Source of the DNA: Paenibacillus sp. XY044
Lineage (GTDB): Bacteria > Bacillota > Bacilli > Paenibacillales > Paenibacillaceae
Assembly (NCBI RefSeq): GCF_002257645.1
Contig: NZ_NQMO01000003.1
Location: 248,001-312,000, forward strand
Length of the DNA stretch: 64,000 nucleotides
Direction: 5' to 3'
How positions within the stretch are numbered: the first letter of the stretch is position 1; every line of letters starts with the position of its first letter. The notes beneath the pieces were generated by a model. That model had not been told where the DNA came from and did not search any database. It worked only from the letters and a program-made list of their open reading frames with translations. Of the stretch, positions 32,374 to 41,541 are shown one piece after another. Made by a program: the position numbers and the translations under genes.

Positions 32374-33840
32374 ATGAGAGTGTTATTACTGGATTTGGAT
32401 TCAACGAGACCGGACCACCTGGGCTGCTATGGCTATCACCGGAATACGTCGCCGCAAATCGACCGGGTCGCGGCCGAAGGCGTACGTTTTGACAACTACT
32501 ATACATCGGACGCCCCGTGTTTCCCGTCGCGCACGGCACTGATGACGGGCCGCTTCGGCATTCATAACGGCGTCGTGGGACACGGAGGAACGGCGGCCGA
32601 CGTCCGTCACGAAGGGCCTGACCGCGATTTCCACGACAGGCTCGCATCGGAGAGCTTTCCGGCGGTCTTCCGCCGTGCGGGCATGCGGACTGCACTGGTC
32701 AGCCCGTTTGGGGAGCGGCATTCCGCCTGGACCTTTTATGCGGGATTCAACGAAATTTACAATACGGGCAAGGGCGGCATGGAATCGGCCGAGGAAGTCA
32801 CCCCCGTCGTGCTGGACTGGATCGAGCGGAACGCAGACCAGGAAGACTGGTTGCTGTACGTAAACTATTGGGATCCGCACACCCCGTACCGGGCACCGGA
32901 GTCGTTCGGCAATCCGTTTCAGGACGAGCCGCTTCCCGAGTGGATCACAGAGGAAGTGCTGGAGCGCCATAAGCAAAAGATCGGCCCGCACGGCGCGAAC
33001 GAAATCAATATGTATAACAGCAGCACGTCGCCGAATTACCCCCGCCACCCCGGCGATATCCAGGACATGGACGGTTTGCGGAGGATGATCGACGGTTACG
33101 ACAGCGGCATCCGGCATATGGATGACAACATCGGGATGATTTTGGATCGTTTGACGGAAAAAGGGGTCATGGACGATCTGGTGATCATCATTACCGCCGA
33201 CCATGGCGAAAACATGGGTGAGCTCGGCATCTACGGCGAGCACGGCACTGCCGACCAAGGCACCTGCCGCATCCCGATGATCATCCGGTGGCCGGGGATG
33301 CAGCAGGGAATTTCCGATGATTCCCTGCACTATCATCTCGACCTGGTGCCTACCATCGCGGAACTGCTTGGTGTTCAACCTGCACAGAGCTGGGACGGCC
33401 GCAGTTATGCCGGCACACTGCGAAGCGGAGACGCTGACGGAAGGGAGTACCTGGTCGTCTCGCAGTGCGCCCACGTATGCCAGCGCAGCGTACGGTTCGG
33501 TGACTGGCTGTATACCCGGACGTACCATGACGGCTATCATCTTTTTGACAAGGAGATGCTGTATAATCTGTCGGAGGATGTCCATGAGCAGAACAACCTG
33601 GCGCAAGAACGGAGGGACCTGTGCAAGGAGGCCGTCTACCTGCTGAACGAGTGGCATGACGAGATGATGATGACGATGAAGTTCGACGTCGATCCGTTGT
33701 GGACCGTCATCCAGGAAGGCGGTCCATATCATGCGAAGGGGCATTTGCCGATGTACATCGAGCGGCTGGAGCAGACCGGGAGAGGGCATGCTGTGGCTGA
33801 GCTGAAGCGCCGCCATCCGAGGGAGTTTGCGCGGAAATAA
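32374..33840 (+). CDS. Type I sulfatase
   Basis: A 488-residue sulfuric ester hydrolase. The formylglycine motif is DAPCFPSRTALMTG (CxPxR, Cys codon about 32518), preceded by metal-binding LDSTRPDHLGCYGY; the distal metal site is ITADHGENMGELGIYGEHG. Maturation of Cys to formylglycine by FGE or an anaerobic sulfatase-maturing enzyme is required; no such gene is in this window. There is no signal peptide, so it is cytoplasmic and would act on small imported sulfated sugars. Controlled probably by the divergent AraC protein; ends at a strong terminator. Confidence 0.92.
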   Translation: MRVLLLDLDSTRPDHLGCYGYHRNTSPQIDRVAAEGVRFDNYYTSDAPCFPSRTALMTGRFGIHNGVVGHGGTAADVRHEGPDRDFHDRLASESFPAVFRRAGMRTALVSPFGERHSAWTFYAGFNEIYNTGKGGMESAEEVTPVVLDWIERNADQEDWLLYVNYWDPHTPYRAPESFGNPFQDEPLPEWITEEVLERHKQKIGPHGANEINMYNSSTSPNYPRHPGDIQDMDGLRRMIDGYDSGIRHMDDNIGMILDRLTEKGVMDDLVIIITADHGENMGELGIYGEHGTADQGTCRIPMIIRWPGMQQGISDDSLHYHLDLVPTIAELLGVQPAQSWDGRSYAGTLRSGDADGREYLVVSQCAHVCQRSVRFGDWLYTRTYHDGYHLFDKEMLYNLSEDVHEQNNLAQERRDLCKEAVYLLNEWHDEMMMTMKFDVDPLWTVIQEGGPYHAKGHLPMYIERLEQTGRGHAVAELKRRHPREFARK

Positions 33841-33864
33841 GCGGAAAGCATGATTAATGAAGAC

Positions 33865-33898
33865 AAGGGGCTATCGACTGGCGATAGCCCCTTTCTTT
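33865..33898 (+). terminator. Terminator after the sulfatase gene
   Basis: AAGGGGCTATCG-ACTGG-CGATAGCCCCTT stem-loop followed by TCTTT. Confidence 0.85.
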
Positions 33899-33955
33899 AT
33901 GATCCGCGGCGTTGATCATGCTGGCGACAGCGGCTTACCATGCAACGGCCGCAGC

Positions 33956-34918
33956 TTATTTCAATTCTTCCAGCAGCAGCGGTGCGATGAAATCGCGGAA
34001 CACATTGGCCGGATGCCGTTCTTTTTTACGCTTGTCATCGGTCAGGACCACAACCGTTTCCAGAACGGGAACAATATAGATAAACTGTCCCGCGTACCCG
34101 CGGGCGTAAAAATAGTCAAATGACAGCGGGGATGCCGGAGCGGTAGTTCCCTTAAGCGCCCCTCCAAAAGTATCGGTCCACCAATGCCAGCCATAGAAGC
34201 CGCGGTTCGGCGGACCAGCAGGGATGATCGGCTGCACGGAACGGTTCACAAGCTCAGGGGAGATCAGCTCCCGCTGCTCCCAGCGTCCCTGCTGCAGATA
34301 AAGCTGTCCAAATCTCAGCATATCCCCGGGGCGCAGCCATAAGCCGTATCCTCCGGTGTGGATGCCCTGCGGGTCGGATTCCCACCGGTAATCTTCAATG
34401 CCCAGCGGTCCAAACAGTTCTTCCTCGGCGTATAGGGCCGTTGATTTGCCGGCGGCTTGGACCAAAATTGCGGACAGAAGCTGGGAGCATCCCGAGCTGT
34501 ATTCCATCCGTGTTCCCGGCGCATTGGATATGGGCTGCTCGAGCACAAATTCGACCCAATTGCTGGACCTTGTCATGCGAGGAAATGACTTGATACCGCC
34601 GAATTCGCTCCAATCAAAGCCGGCTGACATCGTCAGCAGATGCTCCAGCGTGATTTCCCGTTTGCGGGGATCGGAAGCGGATCGAAGCTGCGGGAAGAAC
34701 TCGGTGATCGGCGTCTTCGGACCCGGCACGATGCCTTGGTCCATCGCGATGCAGATCAGGGCCGACAAAAAGCTTTTGGTGCAGGAATTGACCTTGGCCT
34801 TCTCGGCAGGGATGCTGGGGTGGCGGTAGTGCTCAAACACCAACCGGCCGTTTTGGCTGATCAGGCAGCTTCTCAGGTCGACGGGTGCGATGGCTGAAGT
34901 GAGTTCAGTTATATTCAT
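33956..34918 (-). CDS. Beta-lactamase-fold serine hydrolase
   Basis: A 320-residue member of the class C beta-lactamase/DD-peptidase/esterase superfamily. NSCTKSFLSALI holds the SxxK nucleophile near residue 46 and EYSSGCSQLL supplies the Tyr-X-Ser second motif; GFYGWHWW and DYFYARGYAGQFIYIVP occupy the third-motif region. No signal peptide is seen, so it is probably a cytoplasmic esterase or amidase. It is monocistronic and convergent with the sulfatase gene. Substrate not readable. Confidence 0.85.
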   Translation of the reverse strand: MNITELTSAIAPVDLRSCLISQNGRLVFEHYRHPSIPAEKAKVNSCTKSFLSALICIAMDQGIVPGPKTPITEFFPQLRSASDPRKREITLEHLLTMSAGFDWSEFGGIKSFPRMTRSSNWVEFVLEQPISNAPGTRMEYSSGCSQLLSAILVQAAGKSTALYAEEELFGPLGIEDYRWESDPQGIHTGGYGLWLRPGDMLRFGQLYLQQGRWEQRELISPELVNRSVQPIIPAGPPNRGFYGWHWWTDTFGGALKGTTAPASPLSFDYFYARGYAGQFIYIVPVLETVVVLTDDKRKKERHPANVFRDFIAPLLLEELK

Positions 34919-35090
34919 GAGAATCTTCCTTTATTTAGAATGGCTTTTGTGACATGATGCCGCCTATACATTATGGCAAACTGCCGGTTCCCGGGCAAGG
35001 TACGGACGATGCGCTAATGGTTATTTTCGTTTCAAAGACCAGCCGTAATAATCATTACAAGACTCGCTTGAACCTCATCCGAACATGCGA

Positions 35091-35124
35091 AAAGACAGCG
35101 GCTCAAGATGAACCACTGTCTTTT
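35091..35124 (-). terminator. Terminator of the DUF4309-type gene
   Basis: AAAGACAG / CTGTCTTTT hairpin immediately downstream of the minus-strand stop at 35135. The rest of 34919-35134 contains no gene that I can support. Confidence 0.65.
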
Positions 35125-35134
35125 GCTGCGGCTG

Positions 35135-35725
35135 TTATTTGGTTAAAAGGTTAATATGGTCGAGTTCTGTGCTACTGTTAAAAATAAATTCAAGCTTATA
35201 GTTTCCACGATTGTACGTCAGCTTGGTCTGGGTTTTGTTCCCGGTTTTGAAGGTGGACACCGCGCTTGGTGCATACCAGTTCTGCTTGAGCATCTTCATC
35301 GTAATGCCGCCGATATTGGTCTGGCGTTCGACGTTGGTGCCAAAGTAGCGCATTTCGCGAATTTTGCTGAGCTTATAATTGAAGGCGTAGCCGGGATTGC
35401 CCATATTCGCGCTGTATACATCGAACCCATCGGCATCCTTCATCGGATTTTCGGGTTCCCCGATCTTGTGCAGGACATCCTGCCGGGTGTCTTTACCAAC
35501 GGTGAGGCCGCTAACCGCCCCCGGGAACTGGCCTTTCAGCGCCGGTTTATAGAAGCTGTTCAGTGTTTGGAGAGCCAGTTTGGATGCGTAACCCTGATCG
35601 GCTGCCGCTGCTGCGCTTGCTTGATGAACGGGATAAGATATGTTTGCGCCGATGGCTCCCAGGCCCACCATGCCGGCCACTGTCATGGCCATGATTGCTT
35701 TTTTCGCCGGTTTTGTGATTTTCAT
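35135..35725 (-). CDS. Secreted YjgB-like (DUF4309) protein
   Basis: A 196-residue exported protein. Signal peptide: KKAIMAMTVAGMVGLGAIGANISYPV with cleavage near HQASAAAA. The mature part has the family's features: LNSFYKPALKGQFPGAVSGLTVGKDTRQDVLHKIGEPE, GNPGYAFNYKLSKIREMRYFGT and a beta-rich C-terminus. AAGGAGAGG lies before the ATG. B. subtilis YjgB has unknown biochemical function; cell-envelope or sporulation association is only a guess. Confidence 0.8.
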   Translation of the reverse strand: MKITKPAKKAIMAMTVAGMVGLGAIGANISYPVHQASAAAAADQGYASKLALQTLNSFYKPALKGQFPGAVSGLTVGKDTRQDVLHKIGEPENPMKDADGFDVYSANMGNPGYAFNYKLSKIREMRYFGTNVERQTNIGGITMKMLKQNWYAPSAVSTFKTGNKTQTKLTYNRGNYKLEFIFNSSTELDHINLLTK

Positions 35726-35874
35726 GCTGTATCCTCTCCTTGTAACTTTTGGGTTCTATATATTCTTTATTACCCATTCTGCGTAAGATTCAATTCTTCT
35801 ACAGCATAGTAGAACCCGAAGGAGATTGGGTTACGATTCCGTGAAAGGATATGTCAGTTTTGACACTGGTGGCG

Positions 35875-36672
35875 TTAACGGCCGCGTTCCGGGAAGGGAC
35901 AGAAACCCGGGGTCGCTGAAGACAGCATCTCAGTATATTCCGGCTGGAGCTTGGATAACTCGTTGAAATAGCTGGAGATGACGTGGTTTCCGCCGAAGGA
36001 TCCGAGCTGAAAATGCCGAGGTGACAAGGTCTTTACATGACTGTAATAAAATCTTTTGGACCGTTTCGGCAGTTTGTACACCGAAGGGGGCGCATGGGTC
36101 ACGACATCAAACAGGTTGGCGATGCGAAAGCTGTTCGGGACATAGCTGGCAGAAGCTTTGGCAAAGGCTGGGTCGCCTACCCGCGGTGAACCGAACGTGA
36201 ACAAGTAAGGGGAGCGGAAGCAGGTATTGGCCGCAACATCGACCGCGCATAAGGTCGCCAGTGCCGCACCCAGACTATGACCGGTGATGAACAGCGTCTT
36301 GCCTTGAGATAGCTTAGCCAGCGTCGAGATGATTCGGCTCCTTGCGGAGGCATAAATGTCCGTGAACCCCCGGTGCGTCATACAGTCTTCTTTAATGTAT
36401 TTGAATTTCTTCTGAGATGCGATGAGATCCGCGATCCAGTTGGTCGTCGTGCTGGTTCCCCGGAAGGCGATGATGACCTCTTGATCCGAATCCAGAATAA
36501 AACCGAAGCGTTCCCATTCGTTGGTAATAGATCGGGCCTCAATGACCTCAACCGGTGCATATGGGGAAGGGATGACAAACGCCCCGTCCTCATTCTCAAA
36601 TTGAGCATAGGTCTGTCCGCAGATGGCCGCCAGGAAAATGGTACGCTGCTGCAAATCCTCTGCCTTGCTCAT
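35875..36672 (-). CDS. Class 3 lipase-family protein
   Basis: A 265-residue alpha/beta hydrolase. The nucleophile elbow is FITGHSLGAALATLCAVD (GHSLG) near residue 140; FRGTSTTTNWIADL supplies the oxyanion region, THRGFTDIY is typical of lipase_3, and VGDPAFAKA plus VTHAPPSVY contribute Asp and neighbouring residues; the final His is in GGNHVISSY. No signal peptide is present, so it may be cytoplasmic or leaderless. Start is ATG 36672 or 36678; AAAGGCGGG fits the inner one better. Monocistronic. Confidence 0.87.
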   Translation of the reverse strand: MSKAEDLQQRTIFLAAICGQTYAQFENEDGAFVIPSPYAPVEVIEARSITNEWERFGFILDSDQEVIIAFRGTSTTTNWIADLIASQKKFKYIKEDCMTHRGFTDIYASARSRIISTLAKLSQGKTLFITGHSLGAALATLCAVDVAANTCFRSPYLFTFGSPRVGDPAFAKASASYVPNSFRIANLFDVVTHAPPSVYKLPKRSKRFYYSHVKTLSPRHFQLGSFGGNHVISSYFNELSKLQPEYTEMLSSATPGFCPFPERGR

Positions 36673-36760
36673 ACGCATCCCGCCTTTCTCTCCTACACTA
36701 TATTAAGAGGATAAGGATCGGGTGCCTGGGCAAGATGAGTCTATATTAGGAGGTGTCCGC

Positions 36761-37114
36761 ATGTTACTTCATATTAAACGGGTCTATGAAAAGCCCGAAG
36801 CTTCGGACGGCAAACGGATTCTGGTGGATCGGCTGTGGCCGAGGGGACTGACGAAAGAGCAGGCCGCCCTTGATGAATGGATGAAAGAGATTGCGCCCAG
36901 TCATGAGCTGAGAAAATGGTACGCTCATCGGCTGGAGCATTACGACAAGTTCAAAGAGCTTTACCTGCAGGAGCTGCAGCAGGACAAGCCTTCCCGGCTT
37001 TTACGGCAAATCAAGGAATGGGCGGAAGATTCCCCGGTTACGCTGTTGTATGCCGCGAAGGATACGACGATGAATCAGGCGGTTGTGCTTAAAGAAATCA
37101 TTGAATCGTTGTAA
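36761..37114 (+). CDS. DUF488 family protein (YeaO type)
   Basis: A 117-residue cytoplasmic protein. IKRVYEKPEASDGKRILVDRLWPRGLTKEQAALDEWMKEIAPSHELRKWYAHR is the hallmark of the YeaO branch of DUF488, followed by LLYAAKDTTMNQAVVL. AGGAGG is 7 bp before ATG 36761; the frame extends 13 codons upstream but without a ribosome site. Function uncharacterised. Divergent from the lipase gene. Confidence 0.88.
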   Translation: MLLHIKRVYEKPEASDGKRILVDRLWPRGLTKEQAALDEWMKEIAPSHELRKWYAHRLEHYDKFKELYLQELQQDKPSRLLRQIKEWAEDSPVTLLYAAKDTTMNQAVVLKEIIESL

Positions 37115-37201
37115 ACACTGCAGGAGACCGATATTTCGGTTCTAAGATGGAAGGCATGGCCCATAATTTGATAAAAGGGGAAGTAACCGGTTCCCGGCCG
37201 G

Positions 37202-37441
37202 TTACTGTCCTGCGCCATGATGGCCGATCTCTTCATCGCTGCGTTTTTTGTGGCGGGAGAAAATATGAAGCGGAGCGATTCCTACCCATTCATAGGCTTC
37301 GGATGTTCCGTACAGCTCGGTCAGGCTGTAAATGACAACAAAGGGGAGCAGGCCGAGGGCCAATACGGCAAACAGCAGTCCAAACGTTAGCGATTGCCAG
37401 ATCGATCCGGATTTGATCAACGTACAACGCCTCGCTTTCAT
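37202..37441 (-). CDS. Small hypothetical membrane protein
   Basis: About 79 residues with one or two hydrophobic stretches (SLTFGLLFAVLALGLLPFVVIYSL) and a charged C-terminus (SRHKKRSDEEIGHHG). The start is unsure: ATG 37441 has no ribosome site, while an in-frame TTG at 37420 follows AGCGAGG by 9 bp. It is divergent from the MarR gene, and the ATATCG palindrome at 37483-37499 lies between them, so it may be a MarR target. Confidence 0.45.
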   Translation of the reverse strand: MKARRCTLIKSGSIWQSLTFGLLFAVLALGLLPFVVIYSLTELYGTSEAYEWVGIAPLHIFSRHKKRSDEEIGHHGAGQ

Positions 37442-37482
37442 TATGAATGGGATGACCGTAAACGGGACGACCATCCCGTAAC

Positions 37483-37499
37483 ATATCGTATTGCGATAT
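37483..37499. promoter_or_regulatory. Palindrome ATATCG-TATTG-CGATAT, probable MarR operator
   Basis: Perfect 6-bp arms with a 5-bp centre, the size and symmetry of MarR-family sites, located 25 bp before the MarR start codon and in the divergent promoter region. Autorepression is the likely role. Confidence 0.6.
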
Positions 37500-37523
37500 A
37501 AATATGTGAAGGAGACCCGGTTC

Positions 37524-37913
37524 ATGACTGATGAAAATCTGCCGAAAGCCGTGTACGAGCAGTTGGCCGAATTCAGGTACAGGCTGCGGAAGTTTATCCA
37601 TTTCAGCGAAAATGCTGCAAGAGACGTCGGTCTGACCCCTCAGCAGCATCAGCTGATGCTTGCAATCCAGGGGTACCCTGGCCGGGATTATGCAACGATC
37701 GCCGAAGCGGCGGAAAAGCTGCAGATTACCCATCACGCCTGCGTCGGTCTCGTCTCCCGCTGTGTCCAAGCAGACCTCGTCGTACGGCGGGCCAACCCGG
37801 AAGATGCCCGCAGCGTCCATATCGCTTTGACAGAGAAAGGAATGGATTGTCTCAAGAAGTTGTCCGCCGTGCATCTGATGCAGCTGGAGAACCTTGATTT
37901 CAAGTTCCCTTAA
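37524..37913 (+). CDS. MarR-family transcriptional regulator
   Basis: A 129-residue winged-helix dimer-type regulator: AEFRYRLRKFIHFSENAARDVGLTPQQHQLMLAIQG, TIAEAAEKLQITHHACVGLVSRCVQADLVVRRANPEDARSVHIALTEKG. Residues HHACVGLVSRC form the recognition helix with two cysteines that might be redox-sensitive, though this is speculative. AAGGAG is about 10 bp before ATG 37524. A palindromic operator lies just upstream. Confidence 0.88.
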   Translation: MTDENLPKAVYEQLAEFRYRLRKFIHFSENAARDVGLTPQQHQLMLAIQGYPGRDYATIAEAAEKLQITHHACVGLVSRCVQADLVVRRANPEDARSVHIALTEKGMDCLKKLSAVHLMQLENLDFKFP

Positions 37914-37976
37914 TGCAAAAAAAATGCCTCCGCTGCTGACTAGAAGAGACACCGAGAAATCGCAAAGAGCAAGAAT

Positions 37977-38018
37977 GGCGCTCCTCTAGCCTTAGGGCTG
38001 ATGGGAGCGCCTTTTTTT
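37977..38018 (+). terminator. Terminator after the MarR gene
   Basis: GGCGCTCC / GGAGCGCC stem with a 19-nt loop and a run of seven T residues. Confidence 0.85.
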
Positions 38019-38084
38019 GATCTCGTTGAGCCATGCCACTGAAAAGTGATGGATCAACATCGAATGTTTGCCGACAAATTAGCG

Positions 38085-39026
38085 TTACATCTGTAGTCTC
38101 TTTTTGGAACGCCATTGGGTTGGGGCATCGCCCATCACCCGTTTGAAGTGCCGATTGAAGCTGGATAAGGTCGCGTAGCCAACCTCCTCGGAAATGGTTA
38201 AAATGCTGCTGTCGCTATGGCACAGCAGGGCCGCTGCCACCTGAATGCGCACGTTGTTGATATAGTCCAGCGGAGCCATACCCATGCTCTTATGGAAAAC
38301 GCGCCGGAAATGAGTGACGCTGAGGCAGCATAGCTCGGCTAACCGGTGAATCGGGACCGACTCCATATAGTGCTGGGAAATGTACTCGAGCGCTTTTGAA
38401 ATTTGCTGCATCGCCCGCCGGTCAGCCCCGACAGCCGCCGCGTCCTTTGTGCTGCTGTCTAGAAGCAGCAATTGCCTGCCAATCAGCGTCACGAGCGTCC
38501 AGATATATCCCTTCGCAGCCGATTCATACCCTGTCTGGCGTTTCTCCAGCTCTTTCATCGCATTGGTTGTCAGCCAGACGACCTCAGCGTGATCATCCGG
38601 GGTGACGATATTGTTGTACCGGGGATACGTATCCGTGCCGACCCTATTCCAGAATCCGCAGGACATCTTGTCAGCCGAAAATAGAGCATCCGGATCAATG
38701 AAGCAGAAATGCCACCTGCTTTCTTTTCCCTTTAAACTCTGAGCGAGATGAAGCTGATTCGGGAATATGATGCTGACATCCCCTTGAGTGTAAGGAAGGA
38801 TTTTGTCTTCAACGAAAAAGACGCCCGATCCTTCCAGGCAGTAGCCGATCTCAAGGCAGTTGTGGAAGTGCAGATACGTGATCTCATCGTCTCCCTGGAC
38901 GTGATTGCTGAGCCAATCTACAGGGAAATCGGAAGGAAGCAAATAAGGCTCGGAGACAACTTTATAATCAAATGGTCGATTTTGCACAGTTTTCAGTCCT
39001 TTTTCGGCAGAAGTGATGTTTTTCAT
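38085..39026 (-). CDS. AraC-family regulator, divergent from an ADP-ribosylglycohydrolase gene
   Basis: A 313-residue regulator with an N-terminal cupin domain (ITYLHFHNCLEIGYCLEGSGVFFVEDK, YTQGDVSIIFPNQLHLAQS) and a C-terminal AraC DNA-binding domain (IHRLAELCCLSVTHFRRVFHKSMGMAPLDYINNVRI, ISEEVGYATLSSFNRHFKRVMGDAPTQW). Only 57 bp separate it from the divergent hydrolase gene, so it probably controls that gene and its own synthesis. Confidence 0.9.
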   Translation of the reverse strand: MKNITSAEKGLKTVQNRPFDYKVVSEPYLLPSDFPVDWLSNHVQGDDEITYLHFHNCLEIGYCLEGSGVFFVEDKILPYTQGDVSIIFPNQLHLAQSLKGKESRWHFCFIDPDALFSADKMSCGFWNRVGTDTYPRYNNIVTPDDHAEVVWLTTNAMKELEKRQTGYESAAKGYIWTLVTLIGRQLLLLDSSTKDAAAVGADRRAMQQISKALEYISQHYMESVPIHRLAELCCLSVTHFRRVFHKSMGMAPLDYINNVRIQVAAALLCHSDSSILTISEEVGYATLSSFNRHFKRVMGDAPTQWRSKKRLQM

Positions 39027-39083
39027 TATAATAAACTATCCTTGAACGGAATTCACTTATCTTGGGAAAGGGGTTCATCCAAT

Positions 39084-40391
39084 ATGGCTTATCCTAAGGA
39101 ACCGAAGGTCTACGAACTCGCAGGCAAAATCATTGAATACGGGCGACTCGCACACGAATACGGAGGACGGGACGTTGCCGATGCCTGGATCGACATTGAA
39201 GAGAAGATGAAAGAAACTTTGCAAAGACTGAAGGGTTTACCGATTGACGCTAAGCTTAGTCAGCAGGAGCCGGACGATCTACCATCCATACAAGCGCAGC
39301 GTACCGAAGGACCAAGAAAGTTATGGGGATCATTCGACAAGGCAGTCTATAAGGAAAAGCTGGAAGGGGCGATGCTCGCCCGTTTTGCCGGATGTACGCT
39401 GGGGGCGCCGGTCGAGTTCTGGGAAGTGCACGATATGGAGCAATGGGCCGCATATATCGGGGATGCATTTCCTCCGCAGCATTATTGGACCAAAATCAAA
39501 AACCCGAATGATCTTCGCTATGGCAAAAGCACCTTTTATGAATATACCTTGGAGGGCTTGACCCAAGTCCCCGTCGATGACGACATTACTTATACGATCC
39601 TGGGGCTGCTCATTGCCGAAGAGCATGGGCTCCGATTCACGACAGAGGATGTAGGAAAGAGCTGGCTCAAGTACCTGCCGGTCGCTTGTACTGCCGAGGA
39701 GGCTGCGCTCAACAATTTGAAGGCGGGCATCCCGGCGCTGCAAGCAGCTGACGTAAATAATCCGTTCTGCCAATGGATCGGCGCGGACATTCGCTCGGAT
39801 CCGTGGGCTTACATGGCGCCGGCCTACCCGGCAAAGGCGGCGGAATACGCCTATCGGGACGCTTATTTGAGCCATCGAAGAAACGGGATCTACGGGGAGA
39901 TGTTTTTCAGTGCTGCGCAAGCCGCAGCATTCGCCGTCGATCATCCCGAGCAGGCGCTTCGCATAGGCTTGACCGAAATTCCAAAAGACTGCAGCCTGTA
40001 TAAAGATGTGGAATGGGCGCTTACCGTAAGCGGCGAGATCCATGATTACAAGGAAGCAAGAGCGGCAGTGAACGAGCACTTCAAAGGGATGTCGGGCGTG
40101 CATACGAACAACAACGCCTGCTTGACGGTGTTCGGCCTGATGATCGGGGGGACCGATGTGTCCAAGGTGATCTCCGAGACGGTTGCGATGGGACTGGACA
40201 ACGACTGCACCGCTGCGACGGCCGGCAGCATCGTTGGCGCGATCGTAGGGAAATCCGGCGTGCCGGAGCATTGGGTTAAGCCGTTTCATGATACGGTAAC
40301 AACGTATATGATAGACGCGGAGAAGTTTAAGATCAGCGACCTAGTAGAAAGATTTGCGATCCTTGCCGGCAAAACGCATCACGACGCATAA
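39084..40391 (+). CDS. ADP-ribosylglycohydrolase-family protein
   Basis: A 435-residue protein of the DraG/ARH fold. After about 90 N-terminal residues, YKEKLEGAMLARFAGCTLGAPVEFWE begins the family domain; metal ligands sit in VPVDDDITYTILGLLIAEEHG and GLDNDCTAATAGSIVGAIVGK. ATG 39084 follows AAAGGGG. Members hydrolyse ADP-ribosyl or N-glycosidic bonds; in Firmicute sugar clusters they are often linked with nucleoside or ribosyl compound use. The next gene is a sugar isomerase-like TIM barrel, 216 bp downstream, whose spacer shows no promoter that I can be sure of. Confidence 0.85.
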   Translation: MAYPKEPKVYELAGKIIEYGRLAHEYGGRDVADAWIDIEEKMKETLQRLKGLPIDAKLSQQEPDDLPSIQAQRTEGPRKLWGSFDKAVYKEKLEGAMLARFAGCTLGAPVEFWEVHDMEQWAAYIGDAFPPQHYWTKIKNPNDLRYGKSTFYEYTLEGLTQVPVDDDITYTILGLLIAEEHGLRFTTEDVGKSWLKYLPVACTAEEAALNNLKAGIPALQAADVNNPFCQWIGADIRSDPWAYMAPAYPAKAAEYAYRDAYLSHRRNGIYGEMFFSAAQAAAFAVDHPEQALRIGLTEIPKDCSLYKDVEWALTVSGEIHDYKEARAAVNEHFKGMSGVHTNNNACLTVFGLMIGGTDVSKVISETVAMGLDNDCTAATAGSIVGAIVGKSGVPEHWVKPFHDTVTTYMIDAEKFKISDLVERFAILAGKTHHDA

Positions 40392-40607
40392 TGTGGCGCC
40401 GTTCGCCTTAGCCCATTTTAAGAAAGATCCAGCATGAATCCGTATTTTTCGAACAAAAGACGGCTTGAAGAGCACCACGATTCGGAATCCTCCGAATCAG
40501 ATATCAAATCCATCCACGAATCATGCCCTTTGATCCATGGACAACCGGCGAAGTATCGGAAACAATGGGGAAAGCGGGATCCAATCAACCGGGAGAGGTG
40601 GAAAAGG

Positions 40608-41432
40608 ATGAAACTAAAATTGATCAAGGCGTTGTGGGGCATGGAGGGTACGGGCACGTTGGAAGAGCAGATCGCGCGTATCGCTTCCGCCGGCTACGAT
40701 GGCGTCGAGGCGCCCCTGCCGGCACCTGAAAATGAACAGCGGTTTAAGGAGCTCCTCGCAAGCCAGGGGCTTGATTACGTGGGGATGATTTTTACCGAAG
40801 GGCCGGACCACAATGCTTCTTTCGAAGCACAATTGGAACGGGCGAAGTCGTTTGGACCCATCCATGTCACTGCCCATTCCTTGAAGGATTATCTTCCAGT
40901 TGAAGAGCAGATCGATTATTTCCGGCGAGCTGTACAGCTTGAGCAGCGGATGGGCGTCAAGGTTGGCCATGAAACCCACCGGGGCCGGGCTTTATTTAAT
41001 CCTTGGGATACGGGGAAAGTGCTGAATGCTGTCCCAGGGCTCGGGCTGACGGCCGATTTTAGCCATTGGTGCTGTGTTACCGAATCGACGCTGGAACATT
41101 TAGAGAGCGAGTTGGACCTGGCCATCGCCCGCACCGTACATATACATGGGCGTGTCGGCTATGCGCAAGGACCCCAAGTCCCGGATCCGAGGGCACCTGA
41201 GTACGCGCATGAAGTCGCGCGGCATTTTGACTGGTGGCAGCGAATTGCCGAAGCGAGGCAGCTTGCCGGTGCTACCGAATTGACCTTTACGCCGGAATAC
41301 GGTCCGCCGGGTTATCTTCACACGCTGCCTTTTACCAATCAGCCGGTTACGGATTTGTGGGATGTATGCAAATGGACGGTAGAACAATACCGCGATACTT
41401 TCGAACGAATCCAATCCGTGAAAGCCACCTGA
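40608..41432 (+). CDS. Sugar phosphate isomerase/epimerase (xylose-isomerase-like TIM barrel)
   Basis: A 274-residue TIM-barrel protein of the AP endonuclease 2/IolE-like family: LEEQIARIASAGYDGVEAPLP, YVGMIFTEG, KVGHETHRGRALFNPWDTGKVLNAVPGLGLTADFSHWCCV and RTVHIHGRVGYAQGPQVPDP carry the usual Glu, Asp and His metal ligands. ATG 40608 is chosen for the upstream GGGAGAGGTGG; the frame continues 58 codons upstream but without family similarity. Probably co-expressed with the ADP-ribosylglycohydrolase-like gene; substrate unknown. Confidence 0.85.
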   Translation: MKLKLIKALWGMEGTGTLEEQIARIASAGYDGVEAPLPAPENEQRFKELLASQGLDYVGMIFTEGPDHNASFEAQLERAKSFGPIHVTAHSLKDYLPVEEQIDYFRRAVQLEQRMGVKVGHETHRGRALFNPWDTGKVLNAVPGLGLTADFSHWCCVTESTLEHLESELDLAIARTVHIHGRVGYAQGPQVPDPRAPEYAHEVARHFDWWQRIAEARQLAGATELTFTPEYGPPGYLHTLPFTNQPVTDLWDVCKWTVEQYRDTFERIQSVKAT

Positions 41433-41466
41433 CAGACACGACTGCACCTCAAGTAAAAGAATGCAA

Positions 41467-41507
41467 AAAGGCTGCCGCATTGCTTCCACAGCATGCGGGC
41501 AGCCTTT
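41467..41507. terminator. Convergent terminator between isomerase and AraC genes
   Basis: AAAGGCTGCCGCAT / ATGCGGGCAGCCTTT, 14-bp stem with one bulged G, A-run left and T-run right, so it can act in both directions. Confidence 0.75.
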
Positions 41508-41541
41508 CGTCATTTTTGCAGGCATGGAGGCTGAAGGCGTG

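Noticed and set aside
32401..33816. Long minus-strand open frame (471 codons) opposite the sulfatase gene
   Set aside because: The plus strand encodes an unmistakable sulfatase; the antisense product has no motif.
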